Assembly (NCBI GenBank): GCA_944393405.1
Contig: CALYAC010000005.1
Coordinates: 1-64,000 of the forward strand
DNA: 64,000 nt
Origin: an uncultured Clostridia bacterium
Lineage (GTDB): Bacteria > Bacillota_A > Clostridia > TANB77 > CAG-508
Reading direction: 5' to 3'
Shown here: positions 7,974-19,300 of the stretch, piece by piece
Layout: each line of letters begins with the position of its first letter
Numbering within the stretch: position 1 is the first letter of the stretch
Notes under the pieces: model-generated
What the model was told of the DNA's origin: nothing
The model's input: the letters and a program-made list of their open reading frames with translations, nothing else
Database searches by the model: none
Position numbers and translations under genes: made by a program

Positions 7974-8555
7974 TTATTTTATTTCCTTTATTTCTTTTAA
8001 AGCCATTTCTAATGCTTTCATATTTCCTTCTATAACTTCTGGTTTTTTAGCAAATTTATGTTTAAATGATCCTTGCATGTCATTTAGAAAATCTTGTTCT
8101 CCCATTATTTTGCTTACTTTAACAATTGCTGCAAGCATTGGTGTATTTGGGAAATATTTTCCAAGTGTTTCCATAGATACTTTTCTTGCATCTATTGTAT
8201 ATACTTTTCCTTTATATCCCTTTAGTAATTTTTCTAGTTCATCTTTTCCTTTAGTTGTATTGATTACAATTGCTCCTTCTTCTTTAAGTCCTGCTGTTAC
8301 ATCTACACTTTCAAGTAGTGTATCATCAACAACTACTACATAATCTGGTTCATAGATATTACTATGAATTCTAATTGGTGAACTACTAATTCTGTTATAT
8401 GCAGTTATTGGTGCCCCCATTCTTTCTGGTCCATATTCAGGAAATCCTTGAATATATTTTCCAGTATTAAATGCTGCATCAGCTAATAGTAGTGATGCTG
8501 TTTTTGCACCTTGTCCACCTCTACCATGCCATCTAATTTCAATCATATCACTCAT
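7974..8555 (-). CDS. porC: 2-oxoacid:ferredoxin oxidoreductase subunit gamma
   Basis: Gamma subunit (193 aa) with the diagnostic N terminus IEIRWHGRGGQGAKTA, the CoA-binding/gamma-domain loop, and a GPERMGAPITAYNRIS segment. First gene of the porC-D-A-B operon, with GGAGG 9 bases before the ATG and the promoter at 8591-8618 directly upstream. Together the four genes encode an enzyme for oxidative decarboxylation of pyruvate or a related acid in an anaerobe. Confidence 0.93.
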   Translation of the reverse strand: MSDMIEIRWHGRGGQGAKTASLLLADAAFNTGKYIQGFPEYGPERMGAPITAYNRISSSPIRIHSNIYEPDYVVVVDDTLLESVDVTAGLKEEGAIVINTTKGKDELEKLLKGYKGKVYTIDARKVSMETLGKYFPNTPMLAAIVKVSKIMGEQDFLNDMQGSFKHKFAKKPEVIEGNMKALEMALKEIKEIK

Positions 8556-8590
8556 TAATTAAAGCCTCCTTTACTTTGATACTCTTAAAG

Positions 8591-8618
8591 TATATATCTT
8601 AAATATATATTAAGTCAA
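8591..8618 (-). promoter_or_regulatory. Promoter of the por operon
   Basis: Minus strand TTGACT (8613-8618), 16-base spacer, TATATA (8591-8596). A second TTGACC at 8635-8640 lies just upstream without a matching -10. Confidence 0.55.
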
Positions 8619-8683
8619 TATATTTTATCTAATCGGTCAAATGATTTTTTCTTTATTTAGTATGGTTTTATTTATCTTTTGTT

Positions 8684-10126
8684 TTATTTATTTTTACTTT
8701 TTGTTGGTATTCTAATTACTACTTCTGTACCTTTTCCTACCTCACTTTTTATATTTATACTACCTTTATTTTGATCCAATATTTCTTTAGCAATAGAAAG
8801 TCCAAGACCAGTTCCTCCTAGTTCTCTACTTCTTGCTTTATCAACTCTATAAAATCTATCAAATATTCTTTCCAAATCTTCTTCAGGTATTCCTATACCA
8901 TTATCAATTACCTTAATATATGCATCATTATATACAAATCCAACATAAACTTTTATTAGTCCATTATCAGGTGTATATTTAATAGCATTTGATAAAATAT
9001 TTAAAACTACTCTCTCTATTCCATATCTATCTGCTATTACTGGTGGAACACTTGCAGTTACAAAACACTCTACATTATGCCCCTTTTTCTCTATTTCAAA
9101 TCTTAATTTTTCTTGGCATTTTTTAACAAGTTCACCTAAATCAAAACTTGTTATCTCAGATGTTACTTTTTTACTGTCATATCTAGATAAAGTTAGTAAA
9201 TCTGTTACAAGTCTTGCCATTCTTTTTGCTTCAGAAGAAATTACATTTAAAAATTTTGTTCTTGTTTCTTCATCATATTCTCCTTCTAACAAAGTGTCTG
9301 AATATCCCATTATTGATGTAATAGGTGTTTTTAACTCATGTGACACATCAGCCACAAATTCTTTTCTCATATTATCAAGTCTTACATGTTCTGTAATATC
9401 TTGGATTAAAGCAACCACACCTGCTGGTCTATCATTTTCATCCTGAAATGGTGCAAATAATATATTTATATATTTATCTCCAAGATGTTTTCTTTGTTCT
9501 GATGATGTCCAGTTTTCTAAATATATTACTTTTTCAATATTTATATCAATATCTAATTTATTAAATATTTTATCAAATGAATCATCTGTTTCTTCTAACT
9601 CTAATAATTCTTTTGCTGCAGGATTAATGTGAAGTATTTTTCCATCAATATCAAAAGCTATAATTCCATCTGTTATATGTAATAGTATTGTTTCTATTTG
9701 CTTTTTTTGTCTATTTACTTCACTAAACTTTTGTTGTAATTCATCTGTCATTATGCTAAATGCATTTTCTAGATCTCCTACTTCACTATTATTTTGAGTT
9801 CCTTCACCTTTTTTTATTTTTTCTCCTGAAGCTATTTTCTCTGCACTTTTTATTAGTTTTTTCATTGGAAATACTAATGCCTTAGCTACAAAAAATCCTA
9901 TTAATATAGATATGACTGAATAAATTGCAAGAGAAATAATTATAGCTAACTTGGTTTGTGAAATTTGAGCGTTTATACTTTGGATAAGTTCTACATTTGC
10001 TTGCTCTGTGCCTATAATTTCCAATTGATTTAACATATATATATAACTTGCTCCAAGCCCAAGTATCAAGACTACTCCTATTAGGAAAAATAATATAACT
10101 ATTTTTAAATTAATATTTTTTTTCAT
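8684..10126 (-). CDS. Membrane sensor histidine kinase (PhoR/WalK-like)
   Basis: Sensor kinase of 480 aa. From the chosen start: membrane segments at about 9-26 and 60-82 with a short 33-residue outer loop, HAMP at 82-135, PAS at 145-245, HisKA with phospho-acceptor His263 in SHELKTP, and the ATPase domain at about 360-477 (boxes ILSNAIKYTPDNG, DNGIGIPEEDLERIF, GGTGLGLSIAKEI). The start at 10126 was chosen because ATAGGAG lies just before it. An ATG ten codons earlier would put that site inside the gene. The small outer loop argues against a classical WalK with an extracellular PAS. Its partner is the adjacent response regulator. The signal sensed is unknown. Confidence 0.9.
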   Translation of the reverse strand: MKKNINLKIVILFFLIGVVLILGLGASYIYMLNQLEIIGTEQANVELIQSINAQISQTKLAIIISLAIYSVISILIGFFVAKALVFPMKKLIKSAEKIASGEKIKKGEGTQNNSEVGDLENAFSIMTDELQQKFSEVNRQKKQIETILLHITDGIIAFDIDGKILHINPAAKELLELEETDDSFDKIFNKLDIDINIEKVIYLENWTSSEQRKHLGDKYINILFAPFQDENDRPAGVVALIQDITEHVRLDNMRKEFVADVSHELKTPITSIMGYSDTLLEGEYDEETRTKFLNVISSEAKRMARLVTDLLTLSRYDSKKVTSEITSFDLGELVKKCQEKLRFEIEKKGHNVECFVTASVPPVIADRYGIERVVLNILSNAIKYTPDNGLIKVYVGFVYNDAYIKVIDNGIGIPEEDLERIFDRFYRVDKARSRELGGTGLGLSIAKEILDQNKGSINIKSEVGKGTEVVIRIPTKSKNK

Positions 10127-10148
10127 TTTATTGCTCCTATAAAAAATA

Positions 10149-10171
10149 GTTAGCAATTATTAATTGCTAAC
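10149..10171 (-). other. Perfect palindrome and T-run between response regulator and kinase
   Basis: 11-base arms GTTAGCAATTA and TAATTGCTAAC around one base, containing the regulator's stop codon. The minus strand continues TATTTTTTAT, then AGGAG for the kinase. It looks like a weak intrinsic terminator or mRNA processing/stability element inside the operon. Confidence 0.65.
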
Positions 10172-10934
10172 CATTTTCTTCCCTTTCTTTTGATGATAAG
10201 TAATATCCTACACCTCTTTTAGTAATTAATAATTTAGGACTTGATGTGTCTTGTTCTATCTTTTCTCTAATTCTTCTTATTGTTACATCAACAGTTCTAA
10301 TATCTCCATAATATTCATATCCCCATACTTTTTCAAGTAGCGCTTCTCTTGTTACTACTTGTCCTGGTTGATTTGCAAGATATCTTAGTACTTCAAACTC
10401 CCTTAAAGTAAGCTCTATTGGTTTGTTTCTTACTCTAACTTCAAATTTATCTAAATTTATATATAACTCACCTATTACTATAACCTTATCGCCATCATTT
10501 TTATTTTCATTGTTTGCATTATCTATTACTATGTTTCCATTATTTAATTCTGCTTTTCTTAAGTTTGCTTTAACTCTTGCTACTAGTTCTCTTACACTAA
10601 ATGGTTTAGTAATATAATCATCCGCTCCAAGTTCTAATCCAAGTATTTTATCTATTTCTTCATCTTTTGCAGATAACATAATAATTGGTATATTTAATGA
10701 GTTTCTTATTCTTTTGCAAACTGTTAGTCCATCTACTTTAGGAAGCATTATATCTAATAAAATTAAATCTGGTTTTTTATCAAAAGCTATTTCAATTGCT
10801 TTTTCTCCATCATTTGCTTCTATTGTATTATATCCTTCCTTTTGTAAATTATATACCAAGATATCTACAATTGGTTTTTCGTCATCAACTATTAATATTG
10901 TTTTTTTTGCTTCTTCAAATTTATTTTCTTCCAC
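10167..10934 (-). CDS. OmpR/PhoB-family response regulator
   Basis: Two-domain transcription factor, 255 aa: receiver at about 10-128 with the acidic pair at Asp17-Asp18, phosphorylated Asp61 in LILLDIMLPKVDG and Lys near 111, then a winged-helix DNA-binding domain at about 155-250 (LTLREFEVLRYLANQPG, DVTIRRIREKIE). The linker carries an unusual Asn-rich insertion at about 131-150. The start is GTG at 10934 with AAAGGTGA upstream. It is co-oriented with the histidine kinase, its evident partner. It resembles WalR/PhoP regulators of wall or phosphate genes, but targets cannot be read from the sequence. Confidence 0.92.
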   Translation of the reverse strand: MEENKFEEAKKTILIVDDEKPIVDILVYNLQKEGYNTIEANDGEKAIEIAFDKKPDLILLDIMLPKVDGLTVCKRIRNSLNIPIIMLSAKDEEIDKILGLELGADDYITKPFSVRELVARVKANLRKAELNNGNIVIDNANNENKNDGDKVIVIGELYINLDKFEVRVRNKPIELTLREFEVLRYLANQPGQVVTREALLEKVWGYEYYGDIRTVDVTIRRIREKIEQDTSSPKLLITKRGVGYYLSSKEREENG

Positions 10935-10972
10935 AAAAAATTCACCTTTCTTCTCTTTTTTTACTGATTATA

Positions 10973-11001
10973 TTTATATCATATAAAATTTAAATATACA
11001 A
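10973..11001 (-). promoter_or_regulatory. Promoter of the two-component operon
   Basis: Minus strand TTGTAT (10996-11001), 17 bases, TATAAA (10973-10978), about 39 bp before the GTG start. Confidence 0.5.
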
Positions 11002-11081
11002 GTATTATCATGCGTTTTTTTATTTTTTATTCATTTTCTAGGCATTTTTTTCTACACTTTTTGTTCATATTTTGCTTTAAT

Positions 11082-11110
11082 TTGACTTTATGTTAATTTC
11101 GGGTTATAAT
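11082..11110 (+). promoter_or_regulatory. Strong sigma-A promoter of the small lipoprotein gene
   Basis: TTGACT (11082-11087), 17-base spacer, perfect TATAAT (11105-11110), 31 bp before the ATG at 11141. Confidence 0.8.
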
Positions 11111-11140
11111 TTATATATCAACTTTTGGAGGTGCATTTAT

Positions 11141-11602
11141 ATGAAAAAAAGGAATCGGATCTTGGTAACTGTTCTCATTATGGCTGCTATGGCAGTCATG
11201 CTTTCCGGATGTGTTAAGCAGGAAGCTGAAACACCGGAGGAACCTACAAAGGAGGAGCTTCGCATCGAAGAGCTCGAACAGCAGGTTGACGACCTTTCTA
11301 ATCAGGTCGCGACTCTCACGTCCCAGCTCGAACAGGCACAGGCCTTGGCGAATAGCTCCGACACGGACTTTATAAATACGTTTTTCTGGTCTAGTGGAGG
11401 ACACTACGAAGACGAAGACACTACGTTCTACTCTGACTGCTACTGTTCTCAGGAAATAACAGATCCTGTGGTCTTTGTTTCTAAGCAGACAGTAGGAGTA
11501 GATCTAAAGAACGGTCTTTACGTCTACGCAGCTCTTTCCACGGACGGGATCGTCTGGTCAACAGAAGGTCCTGATCTTGATCCGATAGAGGAAGATGAAT
11601 AA
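11141..11602 (+). CDS. Small coiled-coil lipoprotein of high G+C, possibly acquired
   Basis: A 153-residue exported lipoprotein of unknown function. Signal peptide at residues 1-23 with lipobox LSGC (Cys24), then an acidic coiled coil at about 38-68 (heptad-like ELEQQVDDLSNQVATL), then a folded tail containing two Cys in SDCYCSQE. I do not recognise a family. Base composition is about half G+C in the lines counted by eye, against roughly a quarter to a third in the neighbours, and codon choice (CTC, GCG, ACG) differs too, suggesting recent transfer. The start at 11141 follows GGAGGTG, and an in-frame ATG at 11090 lies upstream of the -10 box. It has its own strong promoter and terminator, so it is a self-contained unit. 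Confidence 0.8.
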   Translation: MKKRNRILVTVLIMAAMAVMLSGCVKQEAETPEEPTKEELRIEELEQQVDDLSNQVATLTSQLEQAQALANSSDTDFINTFFWSSGGHYEDEDTTFYSDCYCSQEITDPVVFVSKQTVGVDLKNGLYVYAALSTDGIVWSTEGPDLDPIEEDE

Positions 11603-11635
11603 TCCTGAATAGGTTTACTTCCTCTGCAATCAAAG

Positions 11636-11684
11636 CGAGAGGTTGCCCTGCTTGGGCACCTCTCGTTATTCTTTGGTTATTTTT
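11636..11684 (+). terminator. G+C-rich intrinsic terminator after the lipoprotein gene
   Basis: CGAGAGGT (11636-11643) plus GCCC (11645-11648) pair with GGGC (11654-11657) plus ACCTCTCG (11658-11665), with one bulged T, followed by a T-rich tail. Confidence 0.85.
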
Positions 11685-11703
11685 ATTATTAACCTATATT
11701 TAA

Positions 11704-12657
11704 CTATCTTTCGTCACCAACTTCTTTTGAATCTTTATTTTGTTGGGTATTATCATATTCTTCAAGACCAATATTACCTTTATCATCTATAGTTAAGTCT
11801 TTAGTAGCTACATTTTCAGATATCTCTCTATATAGCTCTTCTAATTTTTTTAAAGCATTTTTCTTAGTAATCTTATCTGACTTTAAATCAGATATTAAAC
11901 TATCATATTCTCCAGTTTGAAGTATCAAATCAGATATCTCTTGTGGTATACTATTCTTTTTTCCTAATCCAAATAAAATACCGTTTGAATTTGAATATAT
12001 TTCTCTATCATAACTATCTTCATTTATTCTTACTGTTACATTATATGACCCATCTCCACTATCAAAACTGTACCATAATTTTATATCTTCTCTCGATACT
12101 CCTCTTAAGTCTGCAAATTTATCTTTAATTGTATTAAAGTTTAGAGTTCTTATGTCTTCTGCAACTTGTATTACATCATTATCAGTAAGAGATGTTACAG
12201 AATCATAATCTATATTACTAAAATATTCATCATAATGTTCCATCATTTCTACAGTATCTTGCTCTAAACCAATTTTATTAACATCTATTCCGTGGTCTTC
12301 TAACTGAGTTATTGTTATAGGTTGTTCTGGTCCTCTATCAGCACCCTTCGTAAAGTTTCCAACCACATTTATTGCACCAATACCAATAATAGCTGATAGT
12401 ATTGCTGCTGCAATTTTAGCCTTTATGTTACTTTTTCTTTTTGTTTTGTTATTATTAGCTCTATGTGCAGTTCCTTTTTTAGCTGTTCCTACAGTTCTAG
12501 GTTCGAATTTTATTATATCTGCTCTTTTCTCTCTTCTTTGAAATTGAGGTAATAATAGATCATCATCTTCTCTTGCTTTTCTTGAATTTGCTAATTGTAC
12601 ACTTTGTAAATCTATTTTTTGTTCATCTCTAAATTTCTTTGCATCATTTGGTTTCAT
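11704..12657 (-). CDS. Single-pass membrane protein of unknown function
   Basis: A 317-residue protein with an N-terminal cytoplasmic region of about 78 residues, strongly basic near the membrane (KTKRKSNIKAK), one transmembrane helix at about 79-99, and an acidic outer domain of about 215 residues ending in a charged tail. I do not recognise a family. The start at 12657 (MKPNDAKKF) is preferred because AAGGG lies 9 bases ahead. An in-frame ATG at 12666 abuts that site. Composition is A+T-rich like the chromosome, unlike the two genes on either side. No partner gene is adjacent on the same strand. Confidence 0.75.
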   Translation of the reverse strand: MKPNDAKKFRDEQKIDLQSVQLANSRKAREDDDLLLPQFQRREKRADIIKFEPRTVGTAKKGTAHRANNNKTKRKSNIKAKIAAAILSAIIGIGAINVVGNFTKGADRGPEQPITITQLEDHGIDVNKIGLEQDTVEMMEHYDEYFSNIDYDSVTSLTDNDVIQVAEDIRTLNFNTIKDKFADLRGVSREDIKLWYSFDSGDGSYNVTVRINEDSYDREIYSNSNGILFGLGKKNSIPQEISDLILQTGEYDSLISDLKSDKITKKNALKKLEELYREISENVATKDLTIDDKGNIGLEEYDNTQQNKDSKEVGDER

Positions 12658-12806
12658 AATAATCATCCCTTGTTTTATAATTTATTAAGTTTATTATATA
12701 TATTAATAATTATTTTTGTCAATATTATAACAAATTATTATATTTTATATCTAAATATTTCCTATTTATATGTTTTTTATATAAATTTAATTTATTGTTA
12801 TAAATA

Positions 12807-12840
12807 AAAATAGAGCTATCTCTTCCTTTTACAGAAGAGA
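12807..12840 (-). terminator. Terminator after the high-G+C two-helix protein gene
   Basis: TCTCTTC (12819-12825) pairs with GAAGAGA (12834-12840). On the minus strand the hairpin is followed within 8 bases by ATTTTTATTT. A second hairpin (12851-12857 with 12867-12873) overlapping the stop codon has its T-run on the plus strand. Confidence 0.6.
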
Positions 12841-12863
12841 ATCGCCCTTTCTACGCTCAAAGC

Positions 12864-13283
12864 TCAAGCGTAGTTTTTTTGGGAACCACTGCTCCTCTTA
12901 CGTTTTCTTCGCTTCAGCTTTCTTTCAAGCCTCCAGTAGATATTAAGCAGGACATACAGCCATGCCAATACCACACCGGGCCAGATAGCTAATGCTAAGA
13001 AAAAGCAGAGTAATTTGGTTAAAGTTCCAAGGTTACTGTAGCCCCTTATGACAGGGTCTTCAGATTTATAGAACTTCTCCCTCTCCTCCTGGTTACGATT
13101 GTATTCTTCCGTCATTTCATCGGTCTTCCGATGTTGCTCATTGTAATAACTTGCGTTATCACGAAGCACCATCAGATTTGCTCCGGTGCTAATGACTTTC
13201 GCACTCGTACCAAGAGTTGCAATTGTCCCCATAACTAACAAGAGGACGGTTAATAACCGCGCCAAGATGCCTGCTGCTTTCAT
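12864..13283 (-). CDS. Small two-helix membrane protein of high G+C, possibly acquired
   Basis: A 139-residue protein with a hydrophobic N terminus (about 5-27), a charged middle of about 60 residues rich in Glu, Asn and Tyr (EEYNRNQEEREKFYKSED), a second hydrophobic stretch at about 92-117 (FFLALAIWPGVVLAWLYVLL) and a very basic C terminus (RLERKLKRRKRKR). Function unknown. G+C is about 45% in lines counted by eye, far above the flanking genes, as for the lipoprotein gene at 11141-11602. It has its own promoter and terminator. Together these suggest a transferred unit. It begins only 74 bp after the giant glucan-synthase-like gene ends. Confidence 0.75.
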   Translation of the reverse strand: MKAAGILARLLTVLLLVMGTIATLGTSAKVISTGANLMVLRDNASYYNEQHRKTDEMTEEYNRNQEEREKFYKSEDPVIRGYSNLGTLTKLLCFFLALAIWPGVVLAWLYVLLNIYWRLERKLKRRKRKRSSGSQKNYA

Positions 13284-13332
13284 ATTGTTATACCCCTTTT
13301 TAATTATTTAGGCTCCGTAGAGTCTATATCTT

Positions 13333-13361
13333 ATTATATCACTTTTTTACAATATTTTCAA
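13333..13361 (-). promoter_or_regulatory. Promoter of the 139-residue membrane protein gene
   Basis: Minus strand TTGAAA (13356-13361), 17-base spacer, perfect TATAAT (13333-13338). The -35 box overlaps the stop codon of the upstream gene. Confidence 0.7.
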
Positions 13362-16300
13362 ATTTCCGCTTCCACATTAAATATTTTACCTGTTCCATCT
13401 AATATAATTTCATTATTTTCTAATTTTATTCCATTTAGATATATTTTGCTAATTCCTGTGTTTTTTCCATTTTTATTAATAACCTTAATATTATATATAC
13501 TATTTTCATATTTATATCTTATTTTATATTCATTCCAATTAGAATCAATGCATGGTTCTAGTTTTAAAATATTCCCATTTATATTTAACCCTAATATATA
13601 TCTAATTCCAGTTTCATACATCCAACTACTAGATCCTGTATACCATGTCCATCCTCCTCGACCTGCTAAACTTCCTCCATAAACATCTGCTGCTATAACA
13701 TATGGTTCTACTTTATATTTTTTTGCTTCTTCTTTTGTTCTAGCATGTTCTATAGGATTAATCATTCTAAAATATTCTACAGCTTTATCTCCAAATCCAA
13801 GCATTGCTTCTGCTATTATTGCCCAAACACTTCCATGAGTATATTGACCACCATTTTCTCTTGTTCCTGGTATATATGCTTTTATATATCCAGGTTCTAA
13901 ATTACTTTTTTCAAAAGGAGGATCTAACAATTTTATAATTCCAATTTCTTTATCTACTAAATGATTTTCTAAACTATTTAAGGATATATATTTTTTATCA
14001 TTATCACCAGCTCCAGAAATTATTGACCAGCTCTGAGCTATACTATCTATTTTACATTCTTCATTTTTTATACTTCCAAGTTCATTACCATTATCCATAA
14101 AAGCTCTTTTATACCATCTTCCATCCCAAGCTTTATCATTTAAATTCTTTTTTAATTCATCAGAAATTCTTTTGTATTTTTCAGCTAATTCTATATCGCC
14201 CATTATTCTACATATATCAATAAATCTAGTTAAAATTTTATATAGGAAAAATCCAAGCCATACACTTTCACCAATTCCTTTATTTCCTACTGTACTAAAT
14301 CCATCATTCCAATCACCAGAACCTATTTTAGGTAATCCATTTTTACCAAAATCAAGTGACTTTTCTATTGCTTTTATACAATGCTTATATATACTCTCTT
14401 TTATATTACCTTCCTTATATAGATCATATTTTTCATCTACTCCTTTTTGTAATATATCTCCTTTTAAATAATTCGTTTCTTCATATAGAATACTGGTATC
14501 TTTTGTAAAGCTCAAATATTCTTCTACTATATATGGAAGCCATAATAAATCATCTGAAAATCTAGTTCTAATTCCTCTTGAAGTTTCATCATGCCACCAA
14601 TGTTCTACATCTCCTTCTATAAACTGATGCTTGCTATGTTTAATTATTTGATTTTTTAATATTTTAGGAGAAATATATTTTAAGCTTATACAGTCCTGTA
14701 ACTGATCTCTAAATCCAAAAGCACCACCAGATTGATAATATCCGCTTCTTGCAAGCATCCTTGACGAATATGTTTGATATAATAACCAACCATTTAACAA
14801 AATGTTCATAGATTCCAATGGTGTTTCTACTTTTATCTTACCTAATAATTCTTTCCAATTTTTCTTTACATTTTCATATTCATTGATCGAATTATTTACA
14901 TTAGAATATTTATATGCTGTATCTTGAAGATTTAATATATTTTCTTCTGCTCCCATAATTAGCGATATTTCTTTTTCTTCAAATGCTTCTAATTCTATAT
15001 TTGTTTCTATAGCTAATATATTATCTTTATTTATACTATTTTCTCCATCAAGTTCCACCTTTTTTAATCCATTCGGATTTTTCAATGTTTTATTTCCTAA
15101 AAAATTTTGTTTATTTCCTGTATATGAATTAATTTTTTCACTACAAGTAACATACATTATTGTTCTTTCTTCTTTCTTCGTTAGTCTGCTTTCTACAGTT
15201 ATTAAATTCATATTTTCATTAAATTTTAAAAACATATATTCATTTGATTTTATCTCGTCTTCTCCAAGAACTGGCTTTATATAATATATTAATCTTATTT
15301 TTTTCTTTTTTGCTAATTTATTGCTTAACTTGATTAAATTTATTTTTGCACTATCCTTTTCTGGAATAAAAACTGTTGCACTTTGTTCTATTCCATTTGA
15401 AATATGGTAGTATTTACTATATCCAAATCCATAAATTATATAATAATCATTATCATCAGGTGCCGGATTAACAGCAAGAGACCAAACTTTATTATTATCT
15501 AAGTCTTCTAAATAAATTATCTCAGACGGAGCATCAATAACCTGATCATTATTCCATGCTGTTAATCTGTTTAATCTTGAATTTTTATACCAAGTATATC
15601 CACCCATACCTTCTGTAACTACAGTACCTATTTTTTCATTTGCCATTATATTTGACCACACAGTAGGTAATCTTTCGTTTTTATTTACTTTTATAATATA
15701 TTCACTACCATCTTCTGAAAATCCACCATATTCATTATAATATTTTAAATTATTCATATTTATTTTTGGTTTAATATTGTTTTCTTCCTCAATTAATTGT
15801 ATTTTTTCATTTTTTGTTTCTACTTCTTTTATTCCATCTATATACTCTTCTTCAAAATCTTTTAATTGTGTTCCTACATTACCTAGATGTGCATTAATTA
15901 ATAATTTTGCCCTATATTCTAAAATTCTTCTTTGTTCTTTTGGAATATTATTTAATATAAATATTCCTCCTTTTATATTTTGCAAATATCCTAAGTTTAG
16001 ATTTAATATTGCATTTTGTATTTCATCATTTAAATAATTATCATATGACTTTTTCTCTTCATTTAATATAACAAGATCTATATTTATATTCTTTATTCTA
16101 AAATATTCATACGCTTTTAGTAAATCTTTTACTACATTTATATCTGTTATATCTTTAATCTTAACAAGTAATATTGGTAAATCACCTGATATCCCATATC
16201 TCCATAGTTCTGTTACAGGAGCTTCTTCTGGTATTTTATTCTTAAACATTAATGTTTTTAGAGGGTTATTAAATATTAGATATCCTAATATTTTTTGATA

Positions 16301-19300
16301 TCTTTCAATATCTTTTGCTTTTAATCCTACATACATTGTTTCCGCTTCTACTTTTGCTTTTGATAAATTCATTCCTCTTTCAATAATTGTATTATTTAAA
16401 TTATCTTTTAAATTATTTATTGCTTCTTCTCTATCTTCTGATACAGATATTATTAAATTTAAAACAATTTTTTCTCCTTGTGGTATATTAATTGTCCTTC
16501 TCATTGCAATTATTGGATCTGGAGTCATTATTGTTTTTCTTCCAAATGGTATTGATTCTTTAACTCCTATAGGAAGTTCAATATTTTGTCTACCTAAAAA
16601 CTTTTCTTTATCTAATTCAAATTCCAGCTCTCCTATACAATTATTTTCTGTATATAAATTTATGGCCATATATATATCTTTACTATTTTTATCTCTAGCT
16701 TTTCTTTTTACTAGCAAAGTATTATTCTCTTCTAAAAATTCAAACCTTAAAAATAAATTATTAAATGCTTTATGTGAATAATCTGCATCTAGTGTAGATA
16801 ATATAGGTTCTATAACACTAGTTATTTCAAAAGTTTCTTCACTATTTCCAGAATTGCTTATTTCAATTCTTCTTACTTCTACTGGGACATTTGGCATTAC
16901 AAATATTTTTGTTTTTGTCTCTATTGCTCCATCATGTCTTACAAACTTATCCATATCAGGTGTAAATTGGACATTATACTTATCTGCCATAGATAAAAAA
17001 TTCATTTGACCAGACGACCATATTCTTTTTGACTTTATATTTTTTATATAAAAATGTATCCCTTGTTCTAGCTCATCAGTTACTTTAAACCTATTTATTA
17101 CTATATCTTTATACTTACTATACCCATTTCCTTTAGAATCGATAAGTATTAAATAATTTTCATTTGAAATTGCATTTATACTTTTTATTTTTTCATATGG
17201 TTTGTTAATTTCTCTTACTCGATATGTTTCATAGTCAATGTTTTTTATTCTTTCTACTTTTTCTTTTTCATTCTTTGTTATAATTACATTTTCTGGCATT
17301 TTTTCTTCTAATAAAATTTCTACTGATTGTATTTCTGGATTTTCCATAAATCTTTTTTGCATAATGTTATTATTAAATAAATTATTTATAGATACTAAAA
17401 TTAACCCTTGATGATGTGCCATATATGTTTTCACTACAGCTTTTTTTTCATTTTTATTTAATCTTGTTAATGTGTAATCAATTGATTCATAAAAGCCATA
17501 TTTATTATACATTCCCTCTTCTTCTAACACATGCAAATTATTTATGGTTTCTTTTGGAAAATCATTTATTGCAAGTATTGAAGCATACGGAGCTATTACA
17601 AATTCATCTGCCAAGCCTCTTTTTAATCCAAGCCATGGTATTCCAAACGCTTTATACTGATAATTATTATTCAAATCTTTTAAATTAAAAGCTGACTCCG
17701 ATATACCCCATGGTAGTTTTAATTTTTTTGCATATTCCTGCTGTGCCATTATTGAAAATATACTTGATTCACTAATTATACTTCCCGGATATTTCGGTAT
17801 ATTTATATTTGGCATTAAATATTCAAATGCTGTTCCAGACCATGAAATTAATCCCTTATATTTATTAATAATTGTTAAGGTTCTACTTAAATTATACCAA
17901 TGCTTAGCTGGAACATCTTTTTTACTAATTGCAATTAAACTAGCTTGTCTTGCTTCTGATGCCAATAAATCGTAATACGATGGTGTTAAACTATTTTCTT
18001 CGATATTAAAGCCAATTGAAAATATTCTATTTTTTTCACTATATAACACTTTAAAGTTAGTTTCCTTTATAATCTTATCTATTATTTCTATAAGATTATT
18101 TACTTTTAAATAATTTAAGGTCTCTTCGTTTTCTATTTTTTTCAAAAATTGTTTTGCAGTATATAAATATCCTATGAAATTACCACTATCAACAGTAGAT
18201 ACATATCTTGGAACTAATGGCGTTAAAGTTTCGATATTGTACCAATTATATAAATGTCCATTCCACTTTTCCAATTTTAGAATAGTTTCAAACATCTTAT
18301 TTAATAAATTAATTGTATCTTCTAAGTTTTCATATCCTAAATCATAGCTTGATATAACAGATAAAATTCCAAGTCCAATATTAGTTGGAGATGTTCTATA
18401 TACAACCTTTTCTTTTCTATCTTCTTGATAATTATCAGGTGGTAAATAATTAGATTTTTCTGATATATGCTCTTTAAAAAAGCTCCATGTTCTTTTCCCT
18501 ATTTCTAAAACATATTCTTTATCAGCTTTAGATAATATCTCTATATTTTCCTTTGCTTTTGTTTCTTTACTTAAATACATCATTACGATAGGAGTAATAA
18601 TCCATAGTATTCCTAATATTCCATATATCACATTTACTTTCGTTAATAATATGAATATAATACCTAAAAAAGGATTAAACCACATATTTCTATAATATGA
18701 TAAAATATCTGTTTTTGAACTTTGTTCAGCTTCTTCTGAAGTAGTCCATTCTAATAAATGTTGTTTGCTTATATTCATTCTATATATTGTTTTTATTATT
18801 GTTGCAAACATATAATAAGCTTTATCCGGTAAAAGTCCTATACTTAAAATTCCTCTAATTATACTTCCTTTAATTCCAGAAATATTTTTATAAAAAGTCT
18901 TTTGAATTTTCTCTCCATCTTTTTTATATATTATTTTATTTAATATTTCTATTAATGATGGAATTATCGTAGATGCAATTAATACGAGTATAAATGGCCA
19001 AATATTGACATTATATATTAATTTAATGGCTGAAAAATATATAATTCCTAGTAATATAAATATCTCTAAAATACTCTTTACTAAATTATTTAATATTTTA
19101 TATTTTGAAATAATATTTAAAGGATTATCTTTTTCTTTACCATCTTTAACATTTATCTTTCTCTTTAACCATCTTATTATTTGCCAATCTCCTCTTGTCC
19201 ATCTTAATTGTCTTGTTTTATAACTCAAATATGATTTTGGATATCCATCCATTAGCATAATATCTGTAGCTAAACCACATTTTAAATAAGAACCTTCTAA

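Noticed and set aside
8635..8640. Second por promoter from TTGACC
   Set aside because: No -10 box occurs 16-18 bases downstream, so only the TTGACT/TATATA pair was kept.
12851..12880. Plus-strand terminator at the end of the 139-residue gene
   Set aside because: It has a T-run on the plus strand, but no plus-strand gene ends there. It overlaps a minus-strand stop codon and may be chance.
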